Shown here: positions 1 through 5,225 of the stretch, one piece after another
How positions within the stretch are numbered: position 1 is the stretch's first letter
Layout: each line of letters starts with the position of its first letter
NCBI GenBank assembly: GCA_035358715.1
Contig: DAOPPX010000199.1
Span: 1-5,225 of the forward strand
Source of the DNA: UBA8199 sp035358715
GTDB taxonomy: Bacteria; Verrucomicrobiota; Verrucomicrobiia; Limisphaerales; UBA8199
Direction: 5' to 3'
DNA length: 5,225 nt
Notes under the pieces: model-generated
The model's input: only the letters and a program-made list of their open reading frames with translations
The model's database searches: none
Told to the model about the DNA's origin: nothing
Position numbers and translations under genes: made by a program

Positions 1-244
1 GCTTACTCGACCATCTTCTCCTCGCCCGGGTAACAATCTTTTTGAGTCAAATCGTCGGTGAGAAATAACTGGAGATAATTGTTGCATTAGCTTCGACTTC
101 TGGTAAATTGCCTTTGCTTTTAGGCAACTAGTCCATTTCAAGGCCGGTAGATCCTCAGTTGAATTTGCTTTCAGTGACGATTTGAAACCCGATGGTCGGG
201 AACAGTCTTCGAAGGAGCGGTCCGTCTAAGACATTAACATTATT
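1..244. other. A/T-richer non-coding stretch upstream of the RRM gene
   Basis: No convincing gene is visible here. The first 33 bases are open in frame 1 and end at TAA (31-33), so the C-terminus of an upstream gene is possible, but ten codons are too few to judge. The stretch is clearly less G+C-rich than the rest of the window and contains short T and A runs. It holds a 6-bp hairpin (ttgcct 108-113, aggcaa 122-127, 8-nt loop) and a GGAG at 214-217 that lies 27 nt before the ATG, too far to be an ordinary ribosome binding site. It most likely contains the promoter and a long untranslated leader of the RRM gene. Confidence 0.5.
82..109 (+). promoter_or_regulatory. Weak candidate sigma-70-like promoter for the RRM gene
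   Basis: TTGCAT (82-87) and TAAATT (104-109) are separated by 16 bp, and the -10-like box is directly preceded by TGG (101-103), giving an extended -10 (TGn) arrangement. The -35 matches consensus at only three positions and the -10 at four. If used, transcription would begin near 115-117 and leave a leader of about 130 nt that includes the second arm of the 108-127 hairpin. Other boxes, such as GATAAT at 74-79, have no partner at proper spacing. Confidence 0.25.
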
Positions 245-556
245 ATGGGTACAAAACTATACGTGGGGAATCTTCCCTTTGACGTCACTGAAAACGATCT
301 GCGGGACATGCTGGCTCAGCACGGTCCGGTGAACGAAATCAACGTTATCATGGATAAGGACACCGGCCGCGCGCGCGGCTTCGCCTTCGCCACCATGAAC
401 ACCGAGGAGGGGGCCAAGGCCGCCATCCTCGGCTTGAATGGCAAGGATTGGAAAGGCCGCGCCCTGACGGTGAACGAGGCTCGTCCGCGCGAGGAACGTC
501 CGGCTCGATCCGGCGGCGGCGGCGGTTACCGCGGCGGGGGTCGCTCCCGCTACTAA
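245..556 (+). CDS. Single-RRM RNA-binding protein with Gly/Arg-rich tail
   Basis: This small cytoplasmic protein is predicted to bind single-stranded RNA. Residues 3-80 form one RNA recognition motif: RNP2 is LYVGNL (5-10) and RNP1 is RGFAFATM (44-51). The aromatic residues that stack on RNA bases in this family are present as Y6, F46 and F48; the last RNP1 position is M51 rather than the usual F/Y. After a short charged linker, residues 89-103 are a disordered Gly/Arg tail ending in SRY, as in plant glycine-rich proteins and the cold-inducible Rbp proteins of cyanobacteria. The 103-residue length is normal for bacterial stand-alone RRM proteins. The ATG at 245 lies directly before the first beta strand, so the start is secure, yet no Shine-Dalgarno precedes it; the nearby leader is A/T-rich. 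A strong hairpin follows the stop codon. A role as an RNA chaperone or cold/stress-regulated protein is inferred from the family; the RNA targets cannot be told from sequence. Confidence 0.97.
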   Translation: MGTKLYVGNLPFDVTENDLRDMLAQHGPVNEINVIMDKDTGRARGFAFATMNTEEGAKAAILGLNGKDWKGRALTVNEARPREERPARSGGGGGYRGGGRSRY

Positions 557-581
557 CCCGTCCGGGTGGTTTGATTAAAGC

Positions 582-610
582 AGTGGGCTTCTGTTTCGCA
601 GAAGCCCACT
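582..610 (+). terminator. Perfect 12-bp stem-loop after the RRM gene
   Basis: The arms agtgggcttctg (582-593) and cagaagcccact (599-610) are exact reverse complements around the 5-nt loop tttcg. The hairpin begins 26 nt after the RRM stop codon. No uridine tract follows (next bases cgctcc), so it is not a textbook intrinsic terminator; it could be a U-tract-poor terminator or a 3'-end-stabilising structure. Being symmetrical, it also works on the opposite strand, where the bases after the stem (ctttaatc) include a short T-run. Confidence 0.75.
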
Positions 611-679
611 CGCTCCTTCAGTTGAGCCGCCGCCACTTGGCGCGCGCGACTCGACGCTGCACCCGCAACCGAGACAATT

Positions 680-1081
680 ATGGCAGATTCTTCAGCAAAC
701 ACAGTCGTTGAAACAAGGCAGCAGCGGTTCGAGCGCATCTTGAGCGGGGAACCTTTTAAGGGCCTCAAAGCTATCTTTGACAGCCTGTCCCGCGACCCAG
801 AGGCGCTCTGGAACGGCATGAACAGCTCGAATTCTTACGAGGAGCTGCTGGCCAGACTGGGCTATCGGGTCACGATGACCAAACAGATCCACGTCGCCGA
901 CTGTTATACCCGCACCGGCCCGGCGGGCGGGATCAGGGCCGTTCTCCCCTATTTCGACATTCCGACACAGAGCGCGTTGCCCACGCTCGTAAACTATGAT
1001 TCCAGTGTGACCACTACGCCCAAGTCAGCCGCGTTCTTCAACGGGCTGCTGGCTGAGCTGAAGCGGCAACTGGGAACGTGA
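680..1081 (+). CDS. Hypothetical protein, 133 residues
   Basis: I do not recognise this protein. It is likely a real gene: composition is balanced rather than low-complexity, and helix-like and strand-like segments alternate. Residues 10-62 look helical and charged (FERILSGEPFKGLKAIFDSL, then EELLARLGYRV). Residues 63-112 look more beta-like, with the segment CYTRTGPAGGIRAVLPYFDIP. Residues 115-131 form a C-terminal amphipathic helix (AAFFNGLLAELKRQL). There is a single cysteine (C75), no signal peptide and no membrane segment, so it is probably a small soluble cytoplasmic protein. It begins 123 bp after the RRM gene and beyond the 582-610 hairpin, so co-transcription is uncertain. The ATG at 680 has only a weak purine run (gaga, 671-674) upstream. 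It faces the Sel1 gene tail to tail. Confidence 0.75.
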   Translation: MADSSANTVVETRQQRFERILSGEPFKGLKAIFDSLSRDPEALWNGMNSSNSYEELLARLGYRVTMTKQIHVADCYTRTGPAGGIRAVLPYFDIPTQSALPTLVNYDSSVTTTPKSAAFFNGLLAELKRQLGT

Positions 1082-1089
1082 ATCGGCAG

Positions 1090-1144
1090 CCGGACTGAGG
1101 CGGGCCGAAGTCCGAGCGGTAAAGGATTCCGCCACTCAGGCCGG
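1090..1144. terminator. Possible shared terminator hairpin between convergent genes
   Basis: An imperfect stem spans the convergent junction. ccggActgag (1090-1099) pairs with ctcagGccgg (1135-1144) with one A/G mismatch, and the stem continues inward as gcgg (1100-1103) with ccgc (1129-1132) after a 2-nt bulge. It starts 8 nt after the stop codon of the 133-residue gene and overlaps the last codons of the Sel1 gene (stop 1138-1136). Its placement suits a bidirectional terminator, but there is no T-run on either side and such G+C-rich pairing can arise by chance. Confidence 0.3.
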
Positions 1145-1744
1145 AAGCGCCCGGGTCGGCACAAACGCCGCGATGCGGCGGCCGCCTTCCGCCACGTCTT
1201 CCCGGGTCATGCTCAGCGCCACAAAGGCCCACGCCTCGCCGGAGCCGCGGTAGCCTTGGGCCGCCGCGAGCTGCAGCCACTTATAGGCTAGGATCCTGGA
1301 CTCGGGCGCGGCTTCCGGCCGCCCATCAAGACTGGCGCGATGGTGCTTCATGCCCACGTTGTATTGGGCTCCGGCGTCACCCTGGTCCGCCGCCTTTTGC
1401 ATCCACATCTTTGATTGGGCCTCGTCGCGGGGCACGCCCTGGCCCGCCGCATACATCACCGCGAGGTTGAACTGCGCCAGCGAATGGCTTTGGTCCGCCG
1501 CCTTCCGATACCAGTGAGCTGCTTGCGCATAGTCCTGCGTGGCTCCCTCCCCGGCAAACCGGACCCCAAGATTGAATTGCGCCTCCGCATCGCCAAGGCC
1601 GGCCCTGGTTTCGGTGGTTTCTGCAGCAAGCTTTTCAGGGCGGCTGAACATTCGGCGAAAGAACGGTATGGCCATGTTCGGCATATTGGACGGCCCAAAT
1701 GAAAGCACAAGCTTATTCGGAGGAGCAATCAACTCTCTTGACAT
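1136..1744 (-). CDS. Sel1-like repeat (SLR) protein
   Basis: This protein is built from Sel1-like (TPR-related) helical repeats, which make a curved solenoid used for protein-protein contacts. On the 202-residue reading, repeat 1 is about residues 51-86 (A-Q-F-N-L-G then A-A-H-W-Y-R-K-A-A-D-Q), repeat 2 about 87-122 (A-Q-F-N-L-A-V-M-Y then M-W-M-Q-K-A-A-D-Q), and repeat 3 about 123-165, which carries an insertion of acidic and proline-rich residues (about 137-149). The C-terminal capping helix MTREDVAEGGRRIAAFVP resembles the usual end of bacterial SLR proteins. I see no signal peptide, so it is probably cytoplasmic. The start is uncertain: ATGs at 1744, 1684 and 1675 are in frame and none has a Shine-Dalgarno. 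The 1684 or 1675 start is more likely, because residues 1-20 are unlike the family and the 1744 start would overlap the divergent promoter at 1738-1766. Binding partners are unknown. Confidence 0.9.
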   Translation of the reverse strand: MSRELIAPPNKLVLSFGPSNMPNMAIPFFRRMFSRPEKLAAETTETRAGLGDAEAQFNLGVRFAGEGATQDYAQAAHWYRKAADQSHSLAQFNLAVMYAAGQGVPRDEAQSKMWMQKAADQGDAGAQYNVGMKHHRASLDGRPEAAPESRILAYKWLQLAAAQGYRGSGEAWAFVALSMTREDVAEGGRRIAAFVPTRALPA

Positions 1745-1766
1745 TTGCCCGCGCCGGGCCTAGAAC
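1738..1766 (+). promoter_or_regulatory. Sigma-70-like promoter abutting the TIM-barrel gene start
   Basis: TTGACA (1738-1743), a perfect -35 match, is followed by a 17-bp spacer and TAGAAC (1761-1766), which matches the -10 consensus TATAAT at four of six positions. The ATG at 1773 begins 7 nt after the -10 box, where transcription normally initiates, so the mRNA would be leaderless or nearly so. This agrees with the lack of any Shine-Dalgarno in cggcggc before the ATG. The boxes are recognised by eye; no expression data are available. Confidence 0.55.
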
Positions 1767-1772
1767 GGCGGC

Positions 1773-2648
1773 ATGATTCACATCGGAATTCACACCGATA
1801 ATTACCGCCCCCTCAGCGTTGGTTTCGAGGCCGCCTGCGAGAAGATCGCCGCCACCGGCCTCCAGCACATCGAGTTCGCCGTCATCCACGGCCAGAACTT
1901 CATCGCCGCCCTCGGCTACGACCCGGGCGTCTCGCTCCAGTCCAACCCCCGTGCCATTCGCCGCTTCCTGGACAAGCTCGGCCTGACCGTGTCCCAGATT
2001 GACGGCTCCTACCCGATGATGGGGCCGAACGGCTCGGCCTTTGGCGTCCAGTACGTCACCCAGTCCATCCGCTTCGCCGCCGATCTGGGCTGCCCGATGG
2101 TGGATACGGTGGACGGCGCCTTCGAGACCCCCGGCTTGACGCGCAAAGAGGTCTTCCGCGTCACCTGCGACAATTACCGCCAGTGCCTTGCCTGGGCCGA
2201 GGATTACAAGATCGTCATCAACGTCGAGCCCCACGGCCCCTACACCAACGACCTCGAGTTCATGCAGAACCTCTTCAAGCACTTCGACTCCGAGTATCTG
2301 CGCTGCAACTTCGACACCGGCAACAGCTTCATCGCCGGCCACAACCCGCTCGACTACCTCAAAGCCCTCCGCAAATACGTCAGCCACTGCCACATCAAAG
2401 ACGTCAGCCCGGCGCTGGCGGCGGCGGTGCGCGGCGAGGAAACCGGCATCGGCAGCTCCGAGGTCCCGGTCGGCGGCGGCGTCAACGCCGACAACATCCG
2501 CGCCTGCATGGCTTACCTGCACAAGGGGGGCTGGGACGGCGTCGTCTCCCTTGAATGCCACGGCTCGGACGAGAACACCCGCAAGAGCGTCGAGTGGATG
2601 CGCGGGGTGGTGAAGGGGCTGGGGAAAAAGGGAAAGCCGAGAGCCTGA
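1773..2648 (+). CDS. Sugar phosphate isomerase/epimerase-family TIM barrel protein
   Basis: This 291-residue cytoplasmic protein belongs to the xylose-isomerase-like TIM barrel superfamily (AP endonuclease family 2 / IolE-, hydroxypyruvate isomerase-like), whose members use a divalent metal to isomerise or epimerise sugars or cyclitols. Strand 1 is HIGIHTDN (3-10), and strand 2 (HIEFAV, 32-37) carries E34. The expected metal-ligand set is visible: E152 in NVEPHG, D181 in CNFDTGN with N184 nearby, H207 in HCHIKD, and E261 in SLECHG at the end of the barrel. H205, K209 and D210 are also typical of the family motif. Residues 211-240 form a Gly-rich segment (GIGSSEVPVGGGVNAD) before the last helix and strand, and 281-291 is a basic tail. 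Length is normal for single-domain members. The ATG at 1773 lies immediately before strand 1, so the start is firm. The substrate cannot be assigned: no kinase, dehydrogenase or transporter gene flanks it. It is divergent from the Sel1 gene. Confidence 0.95.
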   Translation: MIHIGIHTDNYRPLSVGFEAACEKIAATGLQHIEFAVIHGQNFIAALGYDPGVSLQSNPRAIRRFLDKLGLTVSQIDGSYPMMGPNGSAFGVQYVTQSIRFAADLGCPMVDTVDGAFETPGLTRKEVFRVTCDNYRQCLAWAEDYKIVINVEPHGPYTNDLEFMQNLFKHFDSEYLRCNFDTGNSFIAGHNPLDYLKALRKYVSHCHIKDVSPALAAAVRGEETGIGSSEVPVGGGVNADNIRACMAYLHKGGWDGVVSLECHGSDENTRKSVEWMRGVVKGLGKKGKPRA

Positions 2649-2692
2649 AATCCAGCACTGGACAGTGAGCCTTTTCCGGCGCGGGCGGCCAT

Positions 2693-2726
2693 GCCCCCTC
2701 CCCCCACGGGAGAGGGCTGGGGTGAG
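2693..2726. repeat. C-run/G-run intergenic hairpin, likely dispersed repeat
   Basis: The run ccctcccccc is followed after a short loop by gggagaggg. ccctc (2696-2700) pairs with gaggg (2712-2716) and an inner ccc with ggg (2708-2710), leaving a one-base bulge. The flank ctggggtgag (2717-2726) completes a motif that, from memory, recurs between genes in many G+C-rich bacteria in the form CTCACCCC...CCCTCTCCC. It occurs only once in this window, so its dispersed nature is an inference. Confidence 0.5.
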
Positions 2727-2765
2727 AAGGCCCCGAGCGAAGTCGCGCATTGCCCCCTTGAACCT

Positions 2766-2835
2766 GGTAAGGACGCGTTCCACCGCGTCCCCATCGCTCT
2801 GCACGATCAGGGACGCGGTGGAACGCGTCCCTACC
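2766..2835. repeat. Large nested palindromic repeat (REP/BIME-like or MITE-like)
   Basis: A perfect 21-bp inverted repeat (2771-2791 with 2810-2830) is separated by an 18-nt loop. It extends outward by four pairs past one A/C mismatch to 2766/2835. Each arm is itself a palindrome: ggacgcg/cgcgtcc around the hexaloop ttccac on the left (2771-2790), and the mirror form with hexaloop gtggaa on the right (2811-2830). Inside the loop, atcg (2793-2796) can also pair with cgat (2804-2807). Two opposed palindromic units form the head-to-head layout of BIME elements built from REP sequences. Outer flanks cccccttgaacct (2753-2765) and aggttc (2845-2850) plus aaggggg (2856-2862) can also pair, interrupted on the right side, so a longer element at 2753-2862 is possible. 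No transposase is nearby. Confidence 0.7.
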
Positions 2836-2949
2836 GCACCGACGAGGTTCATGGAAAGGGGGGAGGCGGACGCACATCTGCATTGTTACGTATAGACCAC
2901 GCCTGCGCCGAGCGGACAGGAGCCCGGCTCCGTTTCCAGAGGCATTGTG

Positions 2950-5118
2950 TCACTGCGGGGCAGGCGGGTCTCGGACGATCCGGAGGTCAACGAGGCACTG
3001 GGCCACCCGGACGGCCTGCGGTTGGCCCGGCGGAGGTTCGGGCGGGCGGTCGTTCCGGAAGCGCAGGTAATTGCGCCCAGGCCGCGCCACGAGGCGCAGG
3101 TCCAGCGGCTGAGATTCGCCGGGCTCCAGTTGCGCGCTCCAAATGGTCTGGCCTTCAAAGAGCACATCCACGCGGCGGGCGGTCGAGGCGGCCACCATGG
3201 CGGTCATACGAAAGGAACCAGGCTGCGGGCTGTCATTGACGAAGCAGAGCGACGCCCTGCTCGCGCACGCCCAGCGCGCCGGCCGGGGCCCGCGGTCGCG
3301 CAGCCCGTAGCTGCCGAAGGACCAGTTACCCCGGTAAACAACGTGCGCCGCATCGTCCGCGCGCGGCCGCGCCGGGCGCGGCGACGGGTTGAGCAACACG
3401 CAGACTTGCTCCCCGGCTTCATCCTCCACAACCCGCGGCCACCCGCGCCGGGCCAGCTCGGCGAGCATCGCCGCCGCGCGGTCGGTGTAAGCCTTGCGGT
3501 TGAGATAGAGGCCGGCAAAGCCATACTGTTCAAGCTGCCTGGCGCACTGCTCAATCGGCAGGGCCGCGACATGATCCTGCCACTCCTCCCGGGGCCGCCC
3601 CTGCACCGAACCCGCGCTGAACCGCAGATGTTCCGTCCACAGATAGGGGCGGACGTGTTCGTAGGAAAGCATCTCCCCGATGGGATCGCCGTCAATGAAG
3701 TTCATCAGCGGCAACTGGAAGACCATCGCCCCGGACGGCAGCGCTTCCTCCAGGGCGCGGCAAAATTGCTGGTCGTTCTGCACCGCCCGGGCCAGCGCCA
3801 GTGTGGCCTCTTTGGAGGGCGGCGGCAGTTGGTCCAGCAAGCCGAGCCCCGTCACGCCGGCGGCCAGGGCGTAGCTGGCTGCGCGGGGCCAGGCCCGCGC
3901 GAGCCGGCTCATGCGGGAGACCAGGAAGAACAGGACGATGGCCGAGATGAAGATGCTGTAACGGTTGCCGCCGCGGAAATAGAGCAGCCCGAACACCAGC
4001 CCCAGCAGGCAGTTTGCCCCGCCGACGGCCGCGTAGAGCGTCACCCACAAACAAAGCGGCGCATGGCTGGGCAGGCGCCGGGGCGCCGTTCGCAGGTTCA
4101 GCACGCGCAGGCCGAACTCGACCGCCAGCCACACCAGCGCGATCACCCCCACAATGCCCAGGTAAGGCGAGAACATCTCGCCCTGCACCCAGGCGGCCGC
4201 CGCATACTCGCGCGAGATGTCGCTCAGCCAGCTCAGGCGATGCTGCCAGGGCGGCAGAACCAGTTCGAGGGGCTTGAGCGCGTAGAGTTCGAGCTGTTTG
4301 TAAGGCCGGATCACCGCAAGCTGATTTTGCCCGTGCGCCAACCCGTGGCAGATGTTATGCGCGTTGACCGCCAGAAACCCCGCCGCGGCCACGGCCAGGA
4401 GGATCGCTCCCGCGGCCAGGTCAGCTTTCCGGCGCTGGAGCAGGTAGCGCACTCCCAGCCCCAAACAGAGAAACTGCGCCCACATGCTGAGGTTGTAGGG
4501 ATTGCCCATCCCCAGCAGCAACGCCGTCACCGCGCACAGCCAGAACACGCCGCCGCCCAGGCGCACCCGCTTGCCGGCGCTCAGCAGCCACACGCTCAGC
4601 ACCGCCAGCGGCACCGTGTAATCGTAGGTCAGCAGCAAATGTCCCAGCGCGCGCCCGCTGTGATACCACGTGAACGCAAAGAGCAACGCCCCCGCCGCCG
4701 CCCACTCCCGCCGCCAGCGCAGCATCCGGCAGCACACATAGAAAGAAGTCGCTGACGCCAGGAAACTCGCCAGGATGCCCAGGTTGGAGGCGGTGATCAG
4801 GTCGCTGGCGCGCGCCGCCATCCCAATCAGGAACGTCACCACCGGCTCGTACATCGGGTAATCATCCCAGTTGGCATAATACGGCGCCCCAAGCCGGCTG
4901 TTGATCCGGCTGGCGAATGGCACATAGTCGAATTCCGAGGCGGCTCGAATCCAGGTCAGCATCTGGAGTCCATCTCCGGAATAGCCCAGAGGCACGCGCC
5001 ACGAACCGGGGCTGCGGCGATCATTCGCCACCCCCCACACCACCACGACGATGCCCCAGATCGCTACCAGGTGCAGGAGGTCAGGCCAGGATGGACGCCA
5101 AGAGAAGAGTCGTCGCAC
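2950..5118 (-). CDS. Polytopic membrane protein, GT-C glycosyltransferase-like / YfhO-like
   Basis: This 722-residue inner-membrane protein starts at GTG (5118). An in-frame TAA lies 12 bases upstream and the next in-frame Met is residue 53, so GTG is the best start; there is no Shine-Dalgarno. A signal-anchor helix covers residues 14-31, followed by a non-membrane loop with GYSGDG (D49) and NWDDYP (D85, D86), acidic sites resembling the first-loop catalytic or metal-binding Asp of GT-C enzymes. About ten to twelve further hydrophobic segments follow between 92 and 428, for example 139-156, 164-181, 188-204, 208-226, 234-252, 316-336, 354-382, 386-402 and 412-428. From about 430 on there is no membrane helix: 430-580 carries QLP (468-470), YEHVRPYL (486-493), LRFSAG (498-503) and GFAGLYLNRKAY (533-544), which I recall from YfhO-like proteins linked to surface polysaccharides. 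Residues 595-722 look like an all-beta extracytoplasmic domain. Likely role: moving a sugar from a lipid-phosphate donor outside the membrane. Donor and acceptor are unknown. Confidence 0.9.
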   Translation of the reverse strand: MRRLFSWRPSWPDLLHLVAIWGIVVVVWGVANDRRSPGSWRVPLGYSGDGLQMLTWIRAASEFDYVPFASRINSRLGAPYYANWDDYPMYEPVVTFLIGMAARASDLITASNLGILASFLASATSFYVCCRMLRWRREWAAAGALLFAFTWYHSGRALGHLLLTYDYTVPLAVLSVWLLSAGKRVRLGGGVFWLCAVTALLLGMGNPYNLSMWAQFLCLGLGVRYLLQRRKADLAAGAILLAVAAAGFLAVNAHNICHGLAHGQNQLAVIRPYKQLELYALKPLELVLPPWQHRLSWLSDISREYAAAAWVQGEMFSPYLGIVGVIALVWLAVEFGLRVLNLRTAPRRLPSHAPLCLWVTLYAAVGGANCLLGLVFGLLYFRGGNRYSIFISAIVLFFLVSRMSRLARAWPRAASYALAAGVTGLGLLDQLPPPSKEATLALARAVQNDQQFCRALEEALPSGAMVFQLPLMNFIDGDPIGEMLSYEHVRPYLWTEHLRFSAGSVQGRPREEWQDHVAALPIEQCARQLEQYGFAGLYLNRKAYTDRAAAMLAELARRGWPRVVEDEAGEQVCVLLNPSPRPARPRADDAAHVVYRGNWSFGSYGLRDRGPRPARWACASRASLCFVNDSPQPGSFRMTAMVAASTARRVDVLFEGQTIWSAQLEPGESQPLDLRLVARPGRNYLRFRNDRPPEPPPGQPQAVRVAQCLVDLRIVRDPPAPQ

Positions 5119-5225
5119 AACCGCAAGTTAGCAGGAGGCGTTACCAGCCAAAAGGCCAAAGTCGGGGGCGTACCCGAATCCTTAGCGAACGCGCGGAGTG
5201 ACCCAAACTGTGGCCACGACGCACC
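5119..5225. other. Upstream region of the membrane protein gene, no feature recognised
   Basis: These 107 bases precede the GTG start on the minus strand. I see no clear promoter: a TAACTT lies 6 nt before the GTG on the minus strand, but no good -35 sits at proper spacing. One minus-strand frame stays open from the window edge through this stretch, but its composition is not persuasive and the window ends, so a partial neighbouring gene can be neither supported nor excluded. Confidence 0.4.

Larger units (their letters stand above)
2649..2949. other. Repeat-bearing intergenic region
   Basis: This 301-bp gap separates the 3' ends of two convergent genes (TIM barrel, +; membrane protein, -). 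I see no credible gene in it. It contains two compact structures, listed separately: a C-run/G-run hairpin near 2696-2716 and a large nested palindrome at 2766-2835. Two weak short hairpins lie near the gene ends: cact/agtg (2656-2667) followed by TTTT at 2672-2675, and ggagc/gctcc (2919-2931) with a 3-nt loop followed by GTTT on the + strand. Neither is strong enough to call a terminator. Confidence 0.7.

Noticed and set aside
214..217. GGAG as a ribosome binding site for the RRM gene
   Set aside because: It ends 27 nt before the ATG and no in-frame start lies closer, so it cannot be a normal Shine-Dalgarno.
2183..2613. Overlapping + strand frames inside the TIM-barrel gene
   Set aside because: They give low-complexity Arg/Gln/Pro or Ser/Thr/Ala proteins, typical of out-of-frame reading of G+C-rich DNA.
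2656..2675. cact/agtg hairpin followed by TTTT as an intrinsic terminator of the TIM-barrel gene
   Set aside because: The stem is only four to five base pairs and the T-run is short and displaced from the stem by several bases.
2766..2835. CRISPR-like repeat
   Set aside because: There are only two units, in opposite orientation and without regular spacers or cas genes, which fits a palindromic element rather than a CRISPR array.
1713..2852. A 379-residue open frame on the - strand, antisense to the TIM-barrel gene
   Set aside because: It is rich in Val, Asp, Ala and Gly in the manner of antisense shadows and runs through the palindromic repeat. The + strand product has the full metal-ligand set of a known family.
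2665..3239. Small open frames across the 2649-2949 gap
   Set aside because: They are translations of the repeat elements (G/P/R-rich) with no continuity of protein-like composition.
2947..4755. A 602-residue open frame on the + strand, antisense to the membrane protein gene
   Set aside because: Its translation is dominated by Arg, Gln, Pro, His and Ala with no domain-like pattern, as expected when a G+C-rich gene is read on the opposite strand. The minus-strand reading has clear membrane helices and motifs.
5119..5225. C-terminus of another minus-strand gene entering from the right edge
   Set aside because: One frame is open, but it is too short and has no recognisable motif or codon pattern that would support a gene.

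Overview
The window looks like a G+C-rich bacterial chromosome segment with five protein-coding genes, separated by short or repeat-bearing gaps. The combination of a small single-RRM protein with a Gly/Arg tail, five genes that all lack a Shine-Dalgarno sequence, a stand-alone xylose-isomerase-like TIM barrel protein and a palindromic intergenic repeat with a GACGCG...CGCGTC core suggests a Verrucomicrobiota (Pedosphaera/Limisphaera-like) genome. That assignment is inference from memory and has not been tested by a search.

Layout: (1) 1-244 is an A/T-richer stretch without a convincing gene, probably the promoter and long 5' leader of the next gene. (2) 245-556 (+) encodes a 103-residue RNA-binding protein with one RRM, followed at 582-610 by a perfect 12-bp hairpin. 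(3) 680-1081 (+) encodes a 133-residue protein I do not recognise. (4) 1136-1744 (-) encodes a Sel1-like repeat protein, convergent with (3); an imperfect hairpin spans their junction. (5) 1773-2648 (+) encodes a sugar phosphate isomerase/epimerase-type TIM barrel, divergent from (4). It is preceded by TTGACA-17 bp-TAGAAC placed so that transcription would begin at or next to the ATG, a good leaderless-mRNA candidate. (6) 2649-2949 is a roughly 300-bp gap holding two repeat-like structures: a C-run/G-run hairpin near 2696-2716, and a large two-unit palindrome at 2766-2835, possibly inside a longer inverted-repeat element at 2753-2862. (7) 2950-5118 (-) encodes a 722-residue polytopic membrane protein resembling GT-C-type glycosyltransferases or YfhO-like proteins, with a long non-membrane C-terminal part. 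(8) 5119-5225 is the start of its upstream region.

The genes do not form an operon: strands alternate +,+,-,+,- and there is no shared pathway I can defend. I found no CRISPR array, tRNA, rRNA, transposase or defence system. The most interesting items are the nested palindromic repeat at 2753-2862 and the promoter abutting the start codon at 1738-1773.
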